Positions 52,842 through 62,053 of a DNA stretch of 64,000 bases are shown piece by piece. Under the pieces are notes generated by a model. The model was not told where the DNA came from, made no database searches, and was given only the letters and a program-made list of their open reading frames with translations. The DNA is taken from contig JBDHWQ010000013.1 of NCBI GenBank assembly GCA_039810245.1, positions 1 to 64,000 on the forward strand, read 5' to 3'. The stretch comes from CALDSL01 sp039810245 (lineage in GTDB: Bacteria; Chloroflexota; Anaerolineae; Anaerolineales; Anaerolineaceae). Every line of letters starts with the position of its first letter. The first letter of the stretch is position 1. A program made the translations under genes and the position numbers.

Positions 52842-54107
52842 CTATCTCCGTTCAAAGATCGTCACCGCGCAGGTCTGGCCGCTGCCGCCCACATTGTGCA
52901 CCAGGCCGATGTCGGCATCAATCGCTGCCTGGCGCTCACCGGCTTCACCGCGCATCTGCCTGAACATTTCCACCACCTGTCCCACGCCGGATGCGCCTAC
53001 CGGGTGGCCCTTGGCTTTCAACCCGCCGGATGTGTTCACCGGGCACGGGCCGAGGCGCGCGGTCAGCCCCTCATCTACCGCCGCGCCGCCTTCGCCCGGC
53101 GCGAAGAAGCCCAGGTCTTCAACTGCCAGGATTTCAGCGATGGTGAAGCAGTCGTGTACCTCGGCCAGACGCACCCGCTCCGGGCCGATGCCGGCCATTT
53201 GGTAAGCCACGCGCACCGCGGCGCGCGTGGCGGGGATGCAGGTCAGGTCGGCGTGGCTGTGCAGCGCTCCATCGCTGGCCTGACCGGTGCCGAGCACCGC
53301 CAGCGGCTTTCCGGTAAAGGAACGCGCCAGTTCTTCGCTGACCAGCAGCACCGCCGCCGCCCCATCTGAAATCGGCGAGCAATCAAACAGCCGCAGCGGC
53401 CAGGCGATGGCCGGGTTTACGCGCTCATCACGCAGAAAGTCCAGCTCGTCCTTCCAACCTCGCGCGGGCAGCCCTTTCTGCGCCAGGTTGGCCGCTTTGA
53501 CCGCCATCGTATCGCGAATGCGCATTCCAAGCTGCGCTTTGGGGTTGAGCGCGCCGTTGTCGTGGTTCTTAATCGCCACGCGCATCAGGGTTTCCGGCAT
53601 CAGGCCATAGCGGTGCATATAGGCCGTGGCCATGGCCGCGTAAAAGCCGGGGAAGGTGAACCCGCTGTGCGCTACTTCGGTGGTCACGTCTGCGGCTGTC
53701 GCCAGCACGTCCGTCACCTGCCCGGTGGGCAGCGTACTCATTTTTTCTACGCCGCCCACCAGCACAATGTCGTACAGCCCGGATGCCACCGCCATGATCC
53801 CCTGGCGCAGCGCCACTCCGCCGCTGGCGCAGGCATCTTCCACACGCGTGGCCGGACGCGGCAGCAGGCCGGCCCAATCCGCAAGGATGGGTGCGGCGTG
53901 CCCCTGGCCTTCAAACAGCTCTCCGTTGAAATTGCCGATATACACCGCCTCGATGTCTTTCAGGTCCAACCCTTCGTCCACTGAGGCGCGCATTTCATGC
54001 ACCGCTTCCGCAAACAGCTCGCGGCTCGACCGTTCTGGGAAGCTGCCAAAGCGCGTCATCCCCGCGCCAACCACGGACACGCCGCGCCCTAATTTATGCT
54101 GTCTCAT
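52842..54107 (-). CDS. SCP-x-type thiolase, DUF35 partner
   Basis: 421 residues. Catalytic Cys in EDACASGGVALRQG (about 88-101), HDCFTIAEI (about 322), AKGHPVGASGVGQ (about 371-383) and NVGGSGQTCAV near the C-terminus. Acyl-CoA condensing or cleaving enzyme; paired with the DUF35 protein. No HMG-CoA synthase is in the window. Differs from the thiolase at 24.8 kb by the HDCF motif and the partner. Confidence 0.87.
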   Translation of the reverse strand: MRQHKLGRGVSVVGAGMTRFGSFPERSSRELFAEAVHEMRASVDEGLDLKDIEAVYIGNFNGELFEGQGHAAPILADWAGLLPRPATRVEDACASGGVALRQGIMAVASGLYDIVLVGGVEKMSTLPTGQVTDVLATAADVTTEVAHSGFTFPGFYAAMATAYMHRYGLMPETLMRVAIKNHDNGALNPKAQLGMRIRDTMAVKAANLAQKGLPARGWKDELDFLRDERVNPAIAWPLRLFDCSPISDGAAAVLLVSEELARSFTGKPLAVLGTGQASDGALHSHADLTCIPATRAAVRVAYQMAGIGPERVRLAEVHDCFTIAEILAVEDLGFFAPGEGGAAVDEGLTARLGPCPVNTSGGLKAKGHPVGASGVGQVVEMFRQMRGEAGERQAAIDADIGLVHNVGGSGQTCAVTIFERR

Positions 54108-54251
54108 CTACCTGCACTCCTGCCCCCGATACCAATACCCGCGCGGTTCTCCCCGCTGCTTTTATTGTACAGAAAAGCACGGCGGAACCAAACCGCCTGT
54201 ACCGCCTGAACTGGATGCGCAGAAGACCACGTTTTGCGCAATAATAGAAAC

Positions 54252-54818
54252 ATGTTAGACCACTGTCAGATCGTCCGCGCCAGCAAATTTCTCAGCTTGA
54301 TCCTGCGCCACCGCCCGGAAAAGATTGGCCTGACCCTCGACGCGCAGGGCTGGGCCAGTGTGGATGAGCTGCTGGAGCGGCTCGCGCAGCGCAATTTCCC
54401 GCTGGATCGCGCCGGGTTGAAGCAGGTGGTGGCCGAAAACGATAAGCAGCGTTTCGCGTTCAACCCGGATCGCAAGCGCATCCGCGCCAGCCAGGGCCAC
54501 AGCCTGCCGGTTGACCTGGGACTGCCGCCCAGCACGCCTCCAGATGCGCTATACCACGGCACGGCCACGCGCTACCGCGAATCCATCCTGCGTGAAGGCC
54601 TGCTCCCTGGCAACCGCCAGCACGTGCACCTGTCAAAAGATATTCCCACCGCGCTGGCAGTCGGCCGCCGCCACGGCCGCCCACTGGTCTTTGAAGTCGC
54701 CGCCGCGCGCATGCACGCTGACGGTCTGCTGTTTTACCTGTCGGATAACGGCGTGTGGCTGGCTGCCGCTGTGCCGCCGCAATACCTTACCCTCGTGCAA
54801 GAAGAAACTCGCTCGTGA
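54252..54818 (+). CDS. kptA: RNA 2'-phosphotransferase (Tpt1/KptA)
   Basis: 188 residues. KptA landmarks: SKFLSLILRHRPEKIGL (about 11-27, catalytic Arg/His), LYHGTATRYRESILREGLLPG (about 98-118), HVHLSKDIPTALAVGRRHG (about 121-139). NAD+-dependent removal of an internal 2'-phosphate from RNA, known from tRNA splicing in eukaryotes; the bacterial role is obscure. ATG 54252 is six bases after an AATAAT, so it may be leaderless. Divergent from the thiolase pair. Confidence 0.9.
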   Translation: MLDHCQIVRASKFLSLILRHRPEKIGLTLDAQGWASVDELLERLAQRNFPLDRAGLKQVVAENDKQRFAFNPDRKRIRASQGHSLPVDLGLPPSTPPDALYHGTATRYRESILREGLLPGNRQHVHLSKDIPTALAVGRRHGRPLVFEVAAARMHADGLLFYLSDNGVWLAAAVPPQYLTLVQEETRS

Positions 54819-54996
54819 CTGGTCAATCTCCCAACGGTGACCTGTTGCGCAAGACACCGGAAGACCTTCATCCCCGGCGTGACCTTTTCCGCCTGGGACT
54901 ACGCCCGCCGGCAGTGCCAGGACCTGTGCGCGTCGAAATCATAAAGAAACACCCGCCGTGGTCCAATCTGCCGGCGGGTGTCTGGTTCGTTTTTAT
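54819..54996. other. Gap with a hairpin and possible coding remnant
   Basis: The in-frame continuation of kptA past its TGA would read ...KTFIPGVTFSAWDYARRQC... to a TAA near 54944; it looks protein-like but has no start and no recognised family. ACACCCGCCG/CGGCGGGTGT at about 54949-54981 forms a hairpin, probably the xylB terminator on the minus strand. Confidence 0.35.
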
Positions 54997-56487
54997 TTAC
55001 ATTCGTGGAAATACGTCTCGCAGCGCGGGGTACAGCTCGCGGTACACCGCGTAGGACTTCGTGTAAGCATCCATGTCCTGCGCAGACGGCGCAGTTTGCC
55101 CGGTGACGTGCACGCAGGTCTGGCACGCCGTGCGCACGTCTGGCCATGCACCGGCGCCAACGCCCGCCAATAGCGCCGCGCCGTACGCCGCGCCTTCGGT
55201 GGTGTTCACCGTCACCAGCTCGCTTTCCAGTGCTGAGGCCAGAATCTGCCGCCATAATGCGCTCTTGGCGCCGCCGCCCGAGGCACGGACCTGGGTAATT
55301 TCTTTCAACCCGGCGCTCTGCACCAGGCTGAAGATGTCCTTTAACCCGTAGGCCACGCCCTCCAACACGGCGCGCGTCATGTGCGCACGGTGATGGCGCA
55401 CGCTTAGCCCGATGAACGCGCCGCGCGCGTGCGGGTCGGGGTAGGGGGTGCGCTCGCCGCTCAGGTAGGGCAGGAACTGCAAGCCCTCGCTGCCCGCAGG
55501 CACGTTTTCCGCCTCGCGTACCAGCTCGTCAAAGCTTACTCCTGGCGCCAGCGTGTCGCGGTACCACTGCAGGCTGCCCGCCGCTGAGAGCATTACACCC
55601 ATGAAGTGCCATGCTCCCGGCAGCGCGTGGCAAAAAGCGTGCAGCCGGCCTTGCGGCTCGATCAGAGCGCTGGGAGTGCTGGCAAACACAACGCCACTGG
55701 TGCCCACCGTCAGCCCCACGATGCCCGGTTCCACCGCGCCTACGCCCACAGCCTGCGCGGCCTGGTCGCCACCCCCCGCCGCTACCGGCGTGCCGGGGCG
55801 CAGCCCGGTCAGCGCGGCCGCTTGCTCTGAAACCACCCCGGTAAACTCGCAGCCTTCAAAGGTGGGCGGCAGCCACGCGCGCGGAATGCCCAGCGCATCC
55901 AGCAGGTCAGATGACCAATCACGCTGCTGCAGGTCGAACAGCACCGTTCCAGAACCATCCGCTTTGTCCATCGCGTACTCACCGGTCAGGCACAGACGGA
56001 TATAGTCTTTGGGCAGCAGGATGTGCCGCGCATTGCGGTACACATCCGGTTCATTTTCCGCCACCCACAGGATTTTTGGCGCGGTGAACCCGGTCAGCGC
56101 CACATTGCCACTGATCTGGATAAACTTCTCGCGTCCCACGCGCCGGTGGATTTCTTCGCATTGCGCCTGGGTACGTTGATCATTCCACAAGATAGCCTTG
56201 CGCAGCGGGCGGCCGGCTTCATCCAGTAGAACCAGACCATGCATTTGCCCGGTCAGCCCTACACCGCGGATGCTGGCCGGGTCAACCCCTGTATTCGCCA
56301 GCACCTCGCGGATAGACTTTTGGGTCCCATCCCACCATAGGGCCGGGTCCTGCTCGCTCCACAGCGGGCGCGGTGTATCAAAGCCGTATTGGCTGGATGC
56401 CGTGGCGATTACCTCGCCGCGCGCATCAATCAGCAGTGCCTTGGTGGCGGTGGTGGAAACGTCAATCCCCAGGAAACAGGCGTCCAT
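54997..56487 (-). CDS. xylB: Xylulokinase
   Basis: 496 residues, FGGY kinase family. ATP-site strand DVSTTATKALLIDARG (about 9-24), GLTGQMHGLVLLD (about 76-88), GGGDQAAQAVGVGAV (about 236-250), SGERTPYPDPHARGAFIGLS (about 340-359) and adenosine motif ASGGGAKSALWRQILA (about 396-411). Phosphorylates D-xylulose to feed the pentose phosphate pathway. Three bases separate it from the GH3 stop, with xylA upstream, so xylA-GH3-xylB is one operon. Confidence 0.94.
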   Translation of the reverse strand: MDACFLGIDVSTTATKALLIDARGEVIATASSQYGFDTPRPLWSEQDPALWWDGTQKSIREVLANTGVDPASIRGVGLTGQMHGLVLLDEAGRPLRKAILWNDQRTQAQCEEIHRRVGREKFIQISGNVALTGFTAPKILWVAENEPDVYRNARHILLPKDYIRLCLTGEYAMDKADGSGTVLFDLQQRDWSSDLLDALGIPRAWLPPTFEGCEFTGVVSEQAAALTGLRPGTPVAAGGGDQAAQAVGVGAVEPGIVGLTVGTSGVVFASTPSALIEPQGRLHAFCHALPGAWHFMGVMLSAAGSLQWYRDTLAPGVSFDELVREAENVPAGSEGLQFLPYLSGERTPYPDPHARGAFIGLSVRHHRAHMTRAVLEGVAYGLKDIFSLVQSAGLKEITQVRASGGGAKSALWRQILASALESELVTVNTTEGAAYGAALLAGVGAGAWPDVRTACQTCVHVTGQTAPSAQDMDAYTKSYAVYRELYPALRDVFPRM

Positions 56488-56490
56488 GCC

Positions 56491-58824
56491 TTACCTCACT
56501 TCAACCGGGCAGGTGAAGACCCGTTCTTGAACCTCAGTCTTATCCGTGCCGGGCACATCAAATTGCCCGCACAGGCGGATATCGGTTGAGCTGGCCCCCA
56601 CCATCACCTGGAAGGTGCCCGGCTCGACCACCAGCCGCAGGTCATCATCATAGAATGCCATTATGTCTACTGGCAGGCGGAAGCACACCTCACAGCACTC
56701 ACCCGGTTGTAGGGCCACGCGCGTAAAGCCTTTCAGCTCTTTCACCGGTCGCGGCATGCTGGCGTATACGTCGCGCAGGTACAACTGCGGCACTTCTTCA
56801 CCGGCACGATCGCCGGTATTGGCCAGTGTGAAACAGATTTCTACCATCAAGCCTGGCGCCGCCTGCGCCGGCTGAACGCGCAGGTTGGTGTATTCGAACT
56901 GCGTATAGCTCAACCCAAATCCGAACGGGTACAGTGGGGTAACGCTTTCGTTGACGTAATCACCGTAGATGTTCGAGCGCATGCCCGAAGGCTTGTGGTT
57001 GTAAAACACCGGAACCTGCCCGGCCGAGCGCGGGATGGAAATGGGCAGACGACCGGCCGGGTTGTTGGCCCCGGTCAGCGTATCGACCATGGCGCGCGCG
57101 CCTTCTTCGCCTGGCACCCAGGCTTCGAGGATGGCGTTAGCACTCTGCGCCAGGGCCGGGATTGACGTAGGCCGGCCGTTGACCAGCACCAGCACCACCG
57201 GGGTGCCCGTGGCGATGACCGCCTGCGCCAGTTTTTCCTGCACGCCGGGAAGCCCCAGGTCGGTGGCATCGCGGAATTCGCCGGTGGAGCTTTCCGGAGA
57301 AAGTCCCGAAATCCCGCCCATCACCAGGATGGCCACGTCTGCGCCTCGCGCGACCTCAATGGCTTCAGCAAATCCACTTTCATCCGTCGAGAGGATGCCG
57401 CACCCTGGCGCGTAGCGGATTTCTACATCCGGGTGCTGGCCACGCAGCGTCTCCAAGAATGTCGCTACCGGCACGGTCAGCGCCTGCACGCCGGCAGCCG
57501 TCAGGCCGTTGAAGGATGAGTCCGCAGCCGGCACAACCCGGAACAGCTCGCACACCGCGGCATACGAGTAGTCGCCCATCATGCAACGGGTCGAATCGGC
57601 GTTGGGGCCGATGACCGCAATTTTCCGCCCTGAGGGTTGGATCGGCAGCAGGCCGTCGTTCTTCAACAGCACCATGCTCTTGCACGCGATTTCATATGCC
57701 AGCGCGCGGTCTTCGTGGGTGTCGAACAGTTCCAGCACGCCTTCTTCGTCCACGTATGGATTTTCAAACAGACCCAACTCGAATTTCTTTTGCAGATGGC
57801 GCTGGGCGGAAAGCTCAACCGTCTCTAGCGACAGCTCACCGCTGCGCACGGCATCCAGCAGATCTTCACCGTAGCAGGCAATGGTCGGCATTTCCACGTC
57901 GATACCGGCCGTCAGGGCACGGATGGCGGCCTGTTTGCGCGTTTCCGCCATCCAGTGGTAATAGTGGAGCATCAGCACCGCTTCGTAATCCGAGACGACG
58001 ATGCCATCAAAACCGAGCCGGTCGCGCAGCAGGTCGGTCAGTATCTTGCGCGATGCCGCTACTACCTCGCCGTCGATCTCCGGGTAAGAGTTCATCATCG
58101 AGGCGATGCCCGCGTCACGGATGGCAGCCTGGAAGGGACCCATGTAGATATCCCATAGGTCGCGCCAGCCCAGGTGCACCGGGCCGCAATTGAGCCCGCC
58201 CTGCGAGAAGGCGTGCCCGATGAAATGCTTGCCTGTTGCGATTACGCCCTGCCGCAGGTCATCACTTTGCAGCCCGCGAATGTATTCGACGCCGAACTGC
58301 GCCACCAGGGTGGGGTCTTCGCCAAACGTTTCTTCCACGCGCCCCCAACGCGGATCACGCGCTACGTCCAACACCGGAGCCAGCCCCTGGCGCGCACCAG
58401 TGGCGAGCATTTCGCGCCGGATGCGCGTAGTCATTTCGCGTGCCAGGCGCGGCTCAAAGCTGCTTGCCAGCCCGATGATCTGCGGGTAGATCGAGGCGTT
58501 TGGCGCCATCAGACCAACACAGCATTCTTCGTGGACGATGGCCGGGATCCCCAGTCGTGTATTTTCGACCAGGTGGCGCTGCAACCGGTTGTGGATGCGC
58601 GCCGATTCCTGGGGCGGGTAGGTGGATGCGCCGCCAATGCGTGTTATCTGGCCGATGCCATTTTTCAGCCACGCTTGCACCTTATGGTCATCCAGCACGC
58701 CCTGCGTCTGCAGATCGTACATATACACGCTGCCCAGTTGGGCCACTTTTTCTTCCAGCGTCATTTGCGCCAGCAGCGCGCTCACTCGGGCGTCAATTTC
58801 TTGGTGATTTGATTGTTTCGGCAT
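56491..58824 (-). CDS. GH3 beta-glycosidase (probable beta-xylosidase)
   Basis: 777 residues. GH3 N-domain with nucleophile Asp in IVVSDYEAV (about 280-288), KHFIGHAF (about 210), a C-domain with the GRKIAVIGPNAD and ESSTGEFRDATDL segments, and an FnIII-like C-terminal domain (about 680-760). No signal peptide, so it acts on imported oligosaccharides. The xylA/xylB setting argues for xylooligosaccharides, but GH3 specificity is broad. 21 bases downstream of xylA. Confidence 0.88.
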   Translation of the reverse strand: MPKQSNHQEIDARVSALLAQMTLEEKVAQLGSVYMYDLQTQGVLDDHKVQAWLKNGIGQITRIGGASTYPPQESARIHNRLQRHLVENTRLGIPAIVHEECCVGLMAPNASIYPQIIGLASSFEPRLAREMTTRIRREMLATGARQGLAPVLDVARDPRWGRVEETFGEDPTLVAQFGVEYIRGLQSDDLRQGVIATGKHFIGHAFSQGGLNCGPVHLGWRDLWDIYMGPFQAAIRDAGIASMMNSYPEIDGEVVAASRKILTDLLRDRLGFDGIVVSDYEAVLMLHYYHWMAETRKQAAIRALTAGIDVEMPTIACYGEDLLDAVRSGELSLETVELSAQRHLQKKFELGLFENPYVDEEGVLELFDTHEDRALAYEIACKSMVLLKNDGLLPIQPSGRKIAVIGPNADSTRCMMGDYSYAAVCELFRVVPAADSSFNGLTAAGVQALTVPVATFLETLRGQHPDVEIRYAPGCGILSTDESGFAEAIEVARGADVAILVMGGISGLSPESSTGEFRDATDLGLPGVQEKLAQAVIATGTPVVLVLVNGRPTSIPALAQSANAILEAWVPGEEGARAMVDTLTGANNPAGRLPISIPRSAGQVPVFYNHKPSGMRSNIYGDYVNESVTPLYPFGFGLSYTQFEYTNLRVQPAQAAPGLMVEICFTLANTGDRAGEEVPQLYLRDVYASMPRPVKELKGFTRVALQPGECCEVCFRLPVDIMAFYDDDLRLVVEPGTFQVMVGASSTDIRLCGQFDVPGTDKTEVQERVFTCPVEVR

Positions 58825-58845
58825 TACTGCTCCTGTGCGATGCGT

Positions 58846-60012
58846 TTAGCGATTTCCGAGCAGCAGATCGATGGTGAGCTGATCGAGCCGTTCATAGCCC
58901 AGGCCGCGCGTGGCAATCGCGTTGCGGTCAAAGCTGTACTGCTTGAGCGCATTGGCCTTTTCCGCCGAGTACTTGCCGGAGAAACCCGCCATGCTGCCAT
59001 CATCGGCATTGATTTCAGCCAGCAGCGCCTGAATTTCCGCGTCCTGGTTGAACTGCGCCGCTTTCGCCTTCAGCATCATATAGGTGCGCATGCAGCCGCG
59101 CGCAAAGTCCTTCACGCCCGCATAATCCTCAGTGCGGTAAGCGTGCGCGTCAAAATGGCGTGAGCCGTCATAGCCTACGTCTTCCAGGAATTTCACCAGG
59201 TAGAAAGCAGCCTTGATGTCGCGCGAGCCAAAGCGCAAATCCTGATCGTAGCGGCCGGGGTACTGGTCGTTGAGGTCGATGTGGAACAGCTTGCCGGATT
59301 CCCACGCCTGCGCAACGCCGTGCATGAAATTGATGCCCGCCATGTGCTCGTGCGCCACTTCCGGGTTGACGCCCACCATCTCCGGGTGATCCAGTGTGTT
59401 GATGAAAGCCAGCATATGGCCGGTGGTGGGGTTGTAAATGTCGCCGCGCGGCTCATTGGGTTTGGCTTCCAGCGCGAACTTCAACCCGTAGTTGTTCGCC
59501 AGCGAATATTCGCACAGGAAGTTCATCGCTTCGCGCATGCGCTTGATCGCCTCGGCTGCGTTCTTACCAGAGTCGGTCTCGGTGCCTTCGCGACCGCCCC
59601 AGAAGACGTAAATTTGAGCGCCAAATTCAACGCCCAGGTCGATGGCGCGCATCGTCTTTTGCAGCGCATAGGCGCGCACGCGCGCATCGTTAGAGGTGAA
59701 CGCTCCATCTTTGAACACCGGGTCGCCAAACAGGTTAGTGGTCGCCATGGGTACCACCAACCCGGTATCCTGCAGCGCCTTGCGGAACTCGCGCTTGATG
59801 GCTTCTTCTTCGCCGGGAGTGGCGTCAATCGGGATCAGGTCATTATCGTGGAAATTCACGCCGTACGCGCCAACCTCGCCCAGCAGGTGTACCAATTCTG
59901 CCGGGCTGAGCGGCGCGCGTACCGGCCCGCCGAATGGGTCACGCCCGATCGAGCCGACCGTCCACAGGCCAAAGGTGAATTTGTTTTCGGGTTTGGGGGT
60001 AAAGTCTGTCAT
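58846..60012 (-). CDS. xylA: Xylose isomerase
   Basis: 388 residues, actinobacterial (class I)-type length. Catalytic His in GVNFHDNDLIP (about 52-62), KPNEPRGDIY (Glu/Lys, about 180-189) and metal ligands in HEHMAGINFMHGV and LNDQYPGRYDQDLRFG (about 243-258). Converts D-xylose to D-xylulose. GAAGGAG is seven bases before ATG 60012. It starts just past the terminator of the transporter genes, so it probably has its own promoter, not seen clearly. Confidence 0.96.
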   Translation of the reverse strand: MTDFTPKPENKFTFGLWTVGSIGRDPFGGPVRAPLSPAELVHLLGEVGAYGVNFHDNDLIPIDATPGEEEAIKREFRKALQDTGLVVPMATTNLFGDPVFKDGAFTSNDARVRAYALQKTMRAIDLGVEFGAQIYVFWGGREGTETDSGKNAAEAIKRMREAMNFLCEYSLANNYGLKFALEAKPNEPRGDIYNPTTGHMLAFINTLDHPEMVGVNPEVAHEHMAGINFMHGVAQAWESGKLFHIDLNDQYPGRYDQDLRFGSRDIKAAFYLVKFLEDVGYDGSRHFDAHAYRTEDYAGVKDFARGCMRTYMMLKAKAAQFNQDAEIQALLAEINADDGSMAGFSGKYSAEKANALKQYSFDRNAIATRGLGYERLDQLTIDLLLGNR

Positions 60013-60084
60013 TTTTGTTCTCCTTCAGGATCTTTGCATTGCCACAAGAGTTTGGAAACAGATGAAAAACAGGCATGTCTGATC

Positions 60085-60128
60085 AAAAAGCCGACTCTTT
60101 GCGCAGGCAGGGTGAATCGGCTTTTTGT
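60085..60128. terminator. Terminator after the sugar ABC transporter genes
   Basis: AAAAAGCCGA/TCGGCTTTTT arms around a 23-base loop. It lies between the permease stop and xylA, and works in both directions by base content. Confidence 0.7.
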
Positions 60129-60178
60129 TATGCGCCGTGCGGCGCGGGCTATCCATGTTTGCGGTCCGCGGCGGAAGT

Positions 60179-61057
60179 CTATTCCTTGACTGCGCCCATC
60201 GAAATACCGTTCACGATATAGCGCGAGAACAGGAAGTAAATGATGATAATCGGCACCAGGGAAGCCGCCAGCCCCAGGTAGATGGCGCCGTACTCATGCC
60301 TGTAGACGTCGCCACGCAGGGTTTGCACCAGCATAGGCAACGTGTACTTGTCGCGCGTGGTGATCAGGATGAAGGCGTTGAAGAAGTTGTTCCACGAGCC
60401 GACGAAGGCGAAGATGCCGAGCGTAAATGCGCCCGGCGCTGCGATGGGCAGCATGATGCGGTGGAAAATGCCCAGCTCGCTGGCCCCGTCAATGCGCCCC
60501 GCGTCAATCAAATCGTGGATCATGATCGATTCAAGGTACTGCTTGCAGAAGAACACCGACCCGGCTGAGGCGATGCTGGGCAAGATCAGCGAGAGGTAGT
60601 TATCGTCCAATCCCAGCCGCGTCATCCACTGGTAGAAGCCAATGATCGAGAGCTGCATCGGGATCATCACCAGCAGCACGACCGAATTGTACATGAACCG
60701 CTTGCCTTTGAAGTTGTAGACCACCAGACCGTAGGCCGTCAGCATCGAGAAATATACGGTCACCAGCGTGGTGGAAAAGGCGATGATCGCGCTGTTCATG
60801 AAACCCAGCGGCAGGTTCAGGCCTTTGCTGAGCAGGATGCCATAGTTTGACGCCATGAAGCGGCTGGGCAGCAAGCTAATGCCCTGCTGGATTTCTACCG
60901 TGGAGCGCGTGGCGTTTACCAGCAACAGCCATACCGGAATGATGGTGATCACCAGCAGCAGCGCCAGGAAGAAGTAGATCAGCGCGCGGGTGATCTTCAG
61001 GCGCAACGTGTAGTCGTGCTTTACATGTACAGACAGGGGGAGCGCTTCAGATTTCAT
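60179..61057 (-). CDS. Carbohydrate ABC transporter permease (MalG-type)
   Basis: About 292 residues, six helices, and the EAA loop GRIDGASELGIFHRIMLPIAAPG (about 187-209), the docking site for the ATPase. CUT1 subfamily inner-membrane permease. ATG 61057 has AAGGAGAG eight bases upstream; the frame from 61093 was not used because it would overlap the next permease. No ATPase gene is in the window, as is common when one MsmK-like ATPase serves several importers. Confidence 0.92.
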   Translation of the reverse strand: MKSEALPLSVHVKHDYTLRLKITRALIYFFLALLLVITIIPVWLLLVNATRSTVEIQQGISLLPSRFMASNYGILLSKGLNLPLGFMNSAIIAFSTTLVTVYFSMLTAYGLVVYNFKGKRFMYNSVVLLVMIPMQLSIIGFYQWMTRLGLDDNYLSLILPSIASAGSVFFCKQYLESIMIHDLIDAGRIDGASELGIFHRIMLPIAAPGAFTLGIFAFVGSWNNFFNAFILITTRDKYTLPMLVQTLRGDVYRHEYGAIYLGLAASLVPIIIIYFLFSRYIVNGISMGAVKE

Positions 61058-61067
61058 CTCACTCTCC

Positions 61068-61979
61068 TTATGCCGACGCTGCGGTGTTCTCATGGTGGTC
61101 GCGCAGCAAGTAGAAGATCAGCAGGGCCACGAAGGTAGTCATGATAAACACCATTACGCCCACCGAAGCCGCCGCGCCGATGTGCCCCTGGCTGCTGCGG
61201 AAGCGCATATACATCATAATATTGTTGGTCAGAATGGAATTGGCCGGGCTGCCGCGCCCATCCGTCAACAGGAAGGGGATGTCAAAGAGCTGCATACCGC
61301 CTACCAGTGACGTGACCAGCACATAGATCATCACCGGCTTGATCAGCGGCAGGGTGATGAAGCGGAACATTTGCATGGAGTTGGCCCCATCCACCGTGGC
61401 GGCTTCATAAATCGACACCGAGATAGACGTCATTGCCGCCATAATCAAGATAGTCGTTTGCCCAAACCACAACCACCATTGAATAAATACAACCAGCCCG
61501 CGCATCACCGCCGGATTGCGGATAAAGTCGATTGCCTCAGGCAGTAAATCGGCCCGCACCAGGAACTGGTTGACCGGGCCGTAGAACGAGAACAGACTGA
61601 AAAAGAGCGCGGCCACTGCCGACTGCATCATCAGGTTGGGCATGTAAAACATCATGCGCCACAGGCCGCCGCCTTTAATTTTCAATTGAGTGTTGGTGAA
61701 CCAGACCGATAACAACAGCGCAATACCCAACTGCGGGATGAAGTTCATTAACCACAACGACCAGGTGTTCTTGATCGCGGTCGTAAACGTGGAATCGGCA
61801 AATAATCGCTTGAAATTTGCTAACCCGATAAAGCTACCATGCCCCTTCATCAGCGTTGTATCGGTGAAGCTCAGCCACAGGGTGTTGACCACCGGGTACA
61901 GGCCGAAGATCAGGAAGCCGATGATAAATGGTGCGATGAAGAGATAGCCGTAGGAGTTCTTTTTCACTTTTGAAAACAT
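61068..61979 (-). CDS. Carbohydrate ABC transporter permease (MalF-type)
   Basis: About 303 residues, six helices: YLFIAPFIIGFLIFGLYPVVNTLWLSF at the N-terminus and EAA loop ATVDGANSMQMFRFITLPLIKPV (about 212-234). Pairs with the MalG-type permease, ten bases downstream. Start at ATG 61979 has GGAGCG nine bases upstream. Substrate probably a xylooligosaccharide, from context. Confidence 0.92.
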   Translation of the reverse strand: MFSKVKKNSYGYLFIAPFIIGFLIFGLYPVVNTLWLSFTDTTLMKGHGSFIGLANFKRLFADSTFTTAIKNTWSLWLMNFIPQLGIALLLSVWFTNTQLKIKGGGLWRMMFYMPNLMMQSAVAALFFSLFSFYGPVNQFLVRADLLPEAIDFIRNPAVMRGLVVFIQWWLWFGQTTILIMAAMTSISVSIYEAATVDGANSMQMFRFITLPLIKPVMIYVLVTSLVGGMQLFDIPFLLTDGRGSPANSILTNNIMMYMRFRSSQGHIGAAASVGVMVFIMTTFVALLIFYLLRDHHENTAASA

Positions 61980-62053
61980 GGTACGCTCCTGGGGGAATGG
62001 GTCAGTGCAGGGGCCTGCACTGACCCATTCATTATACAACGGCTAGTCGGATA

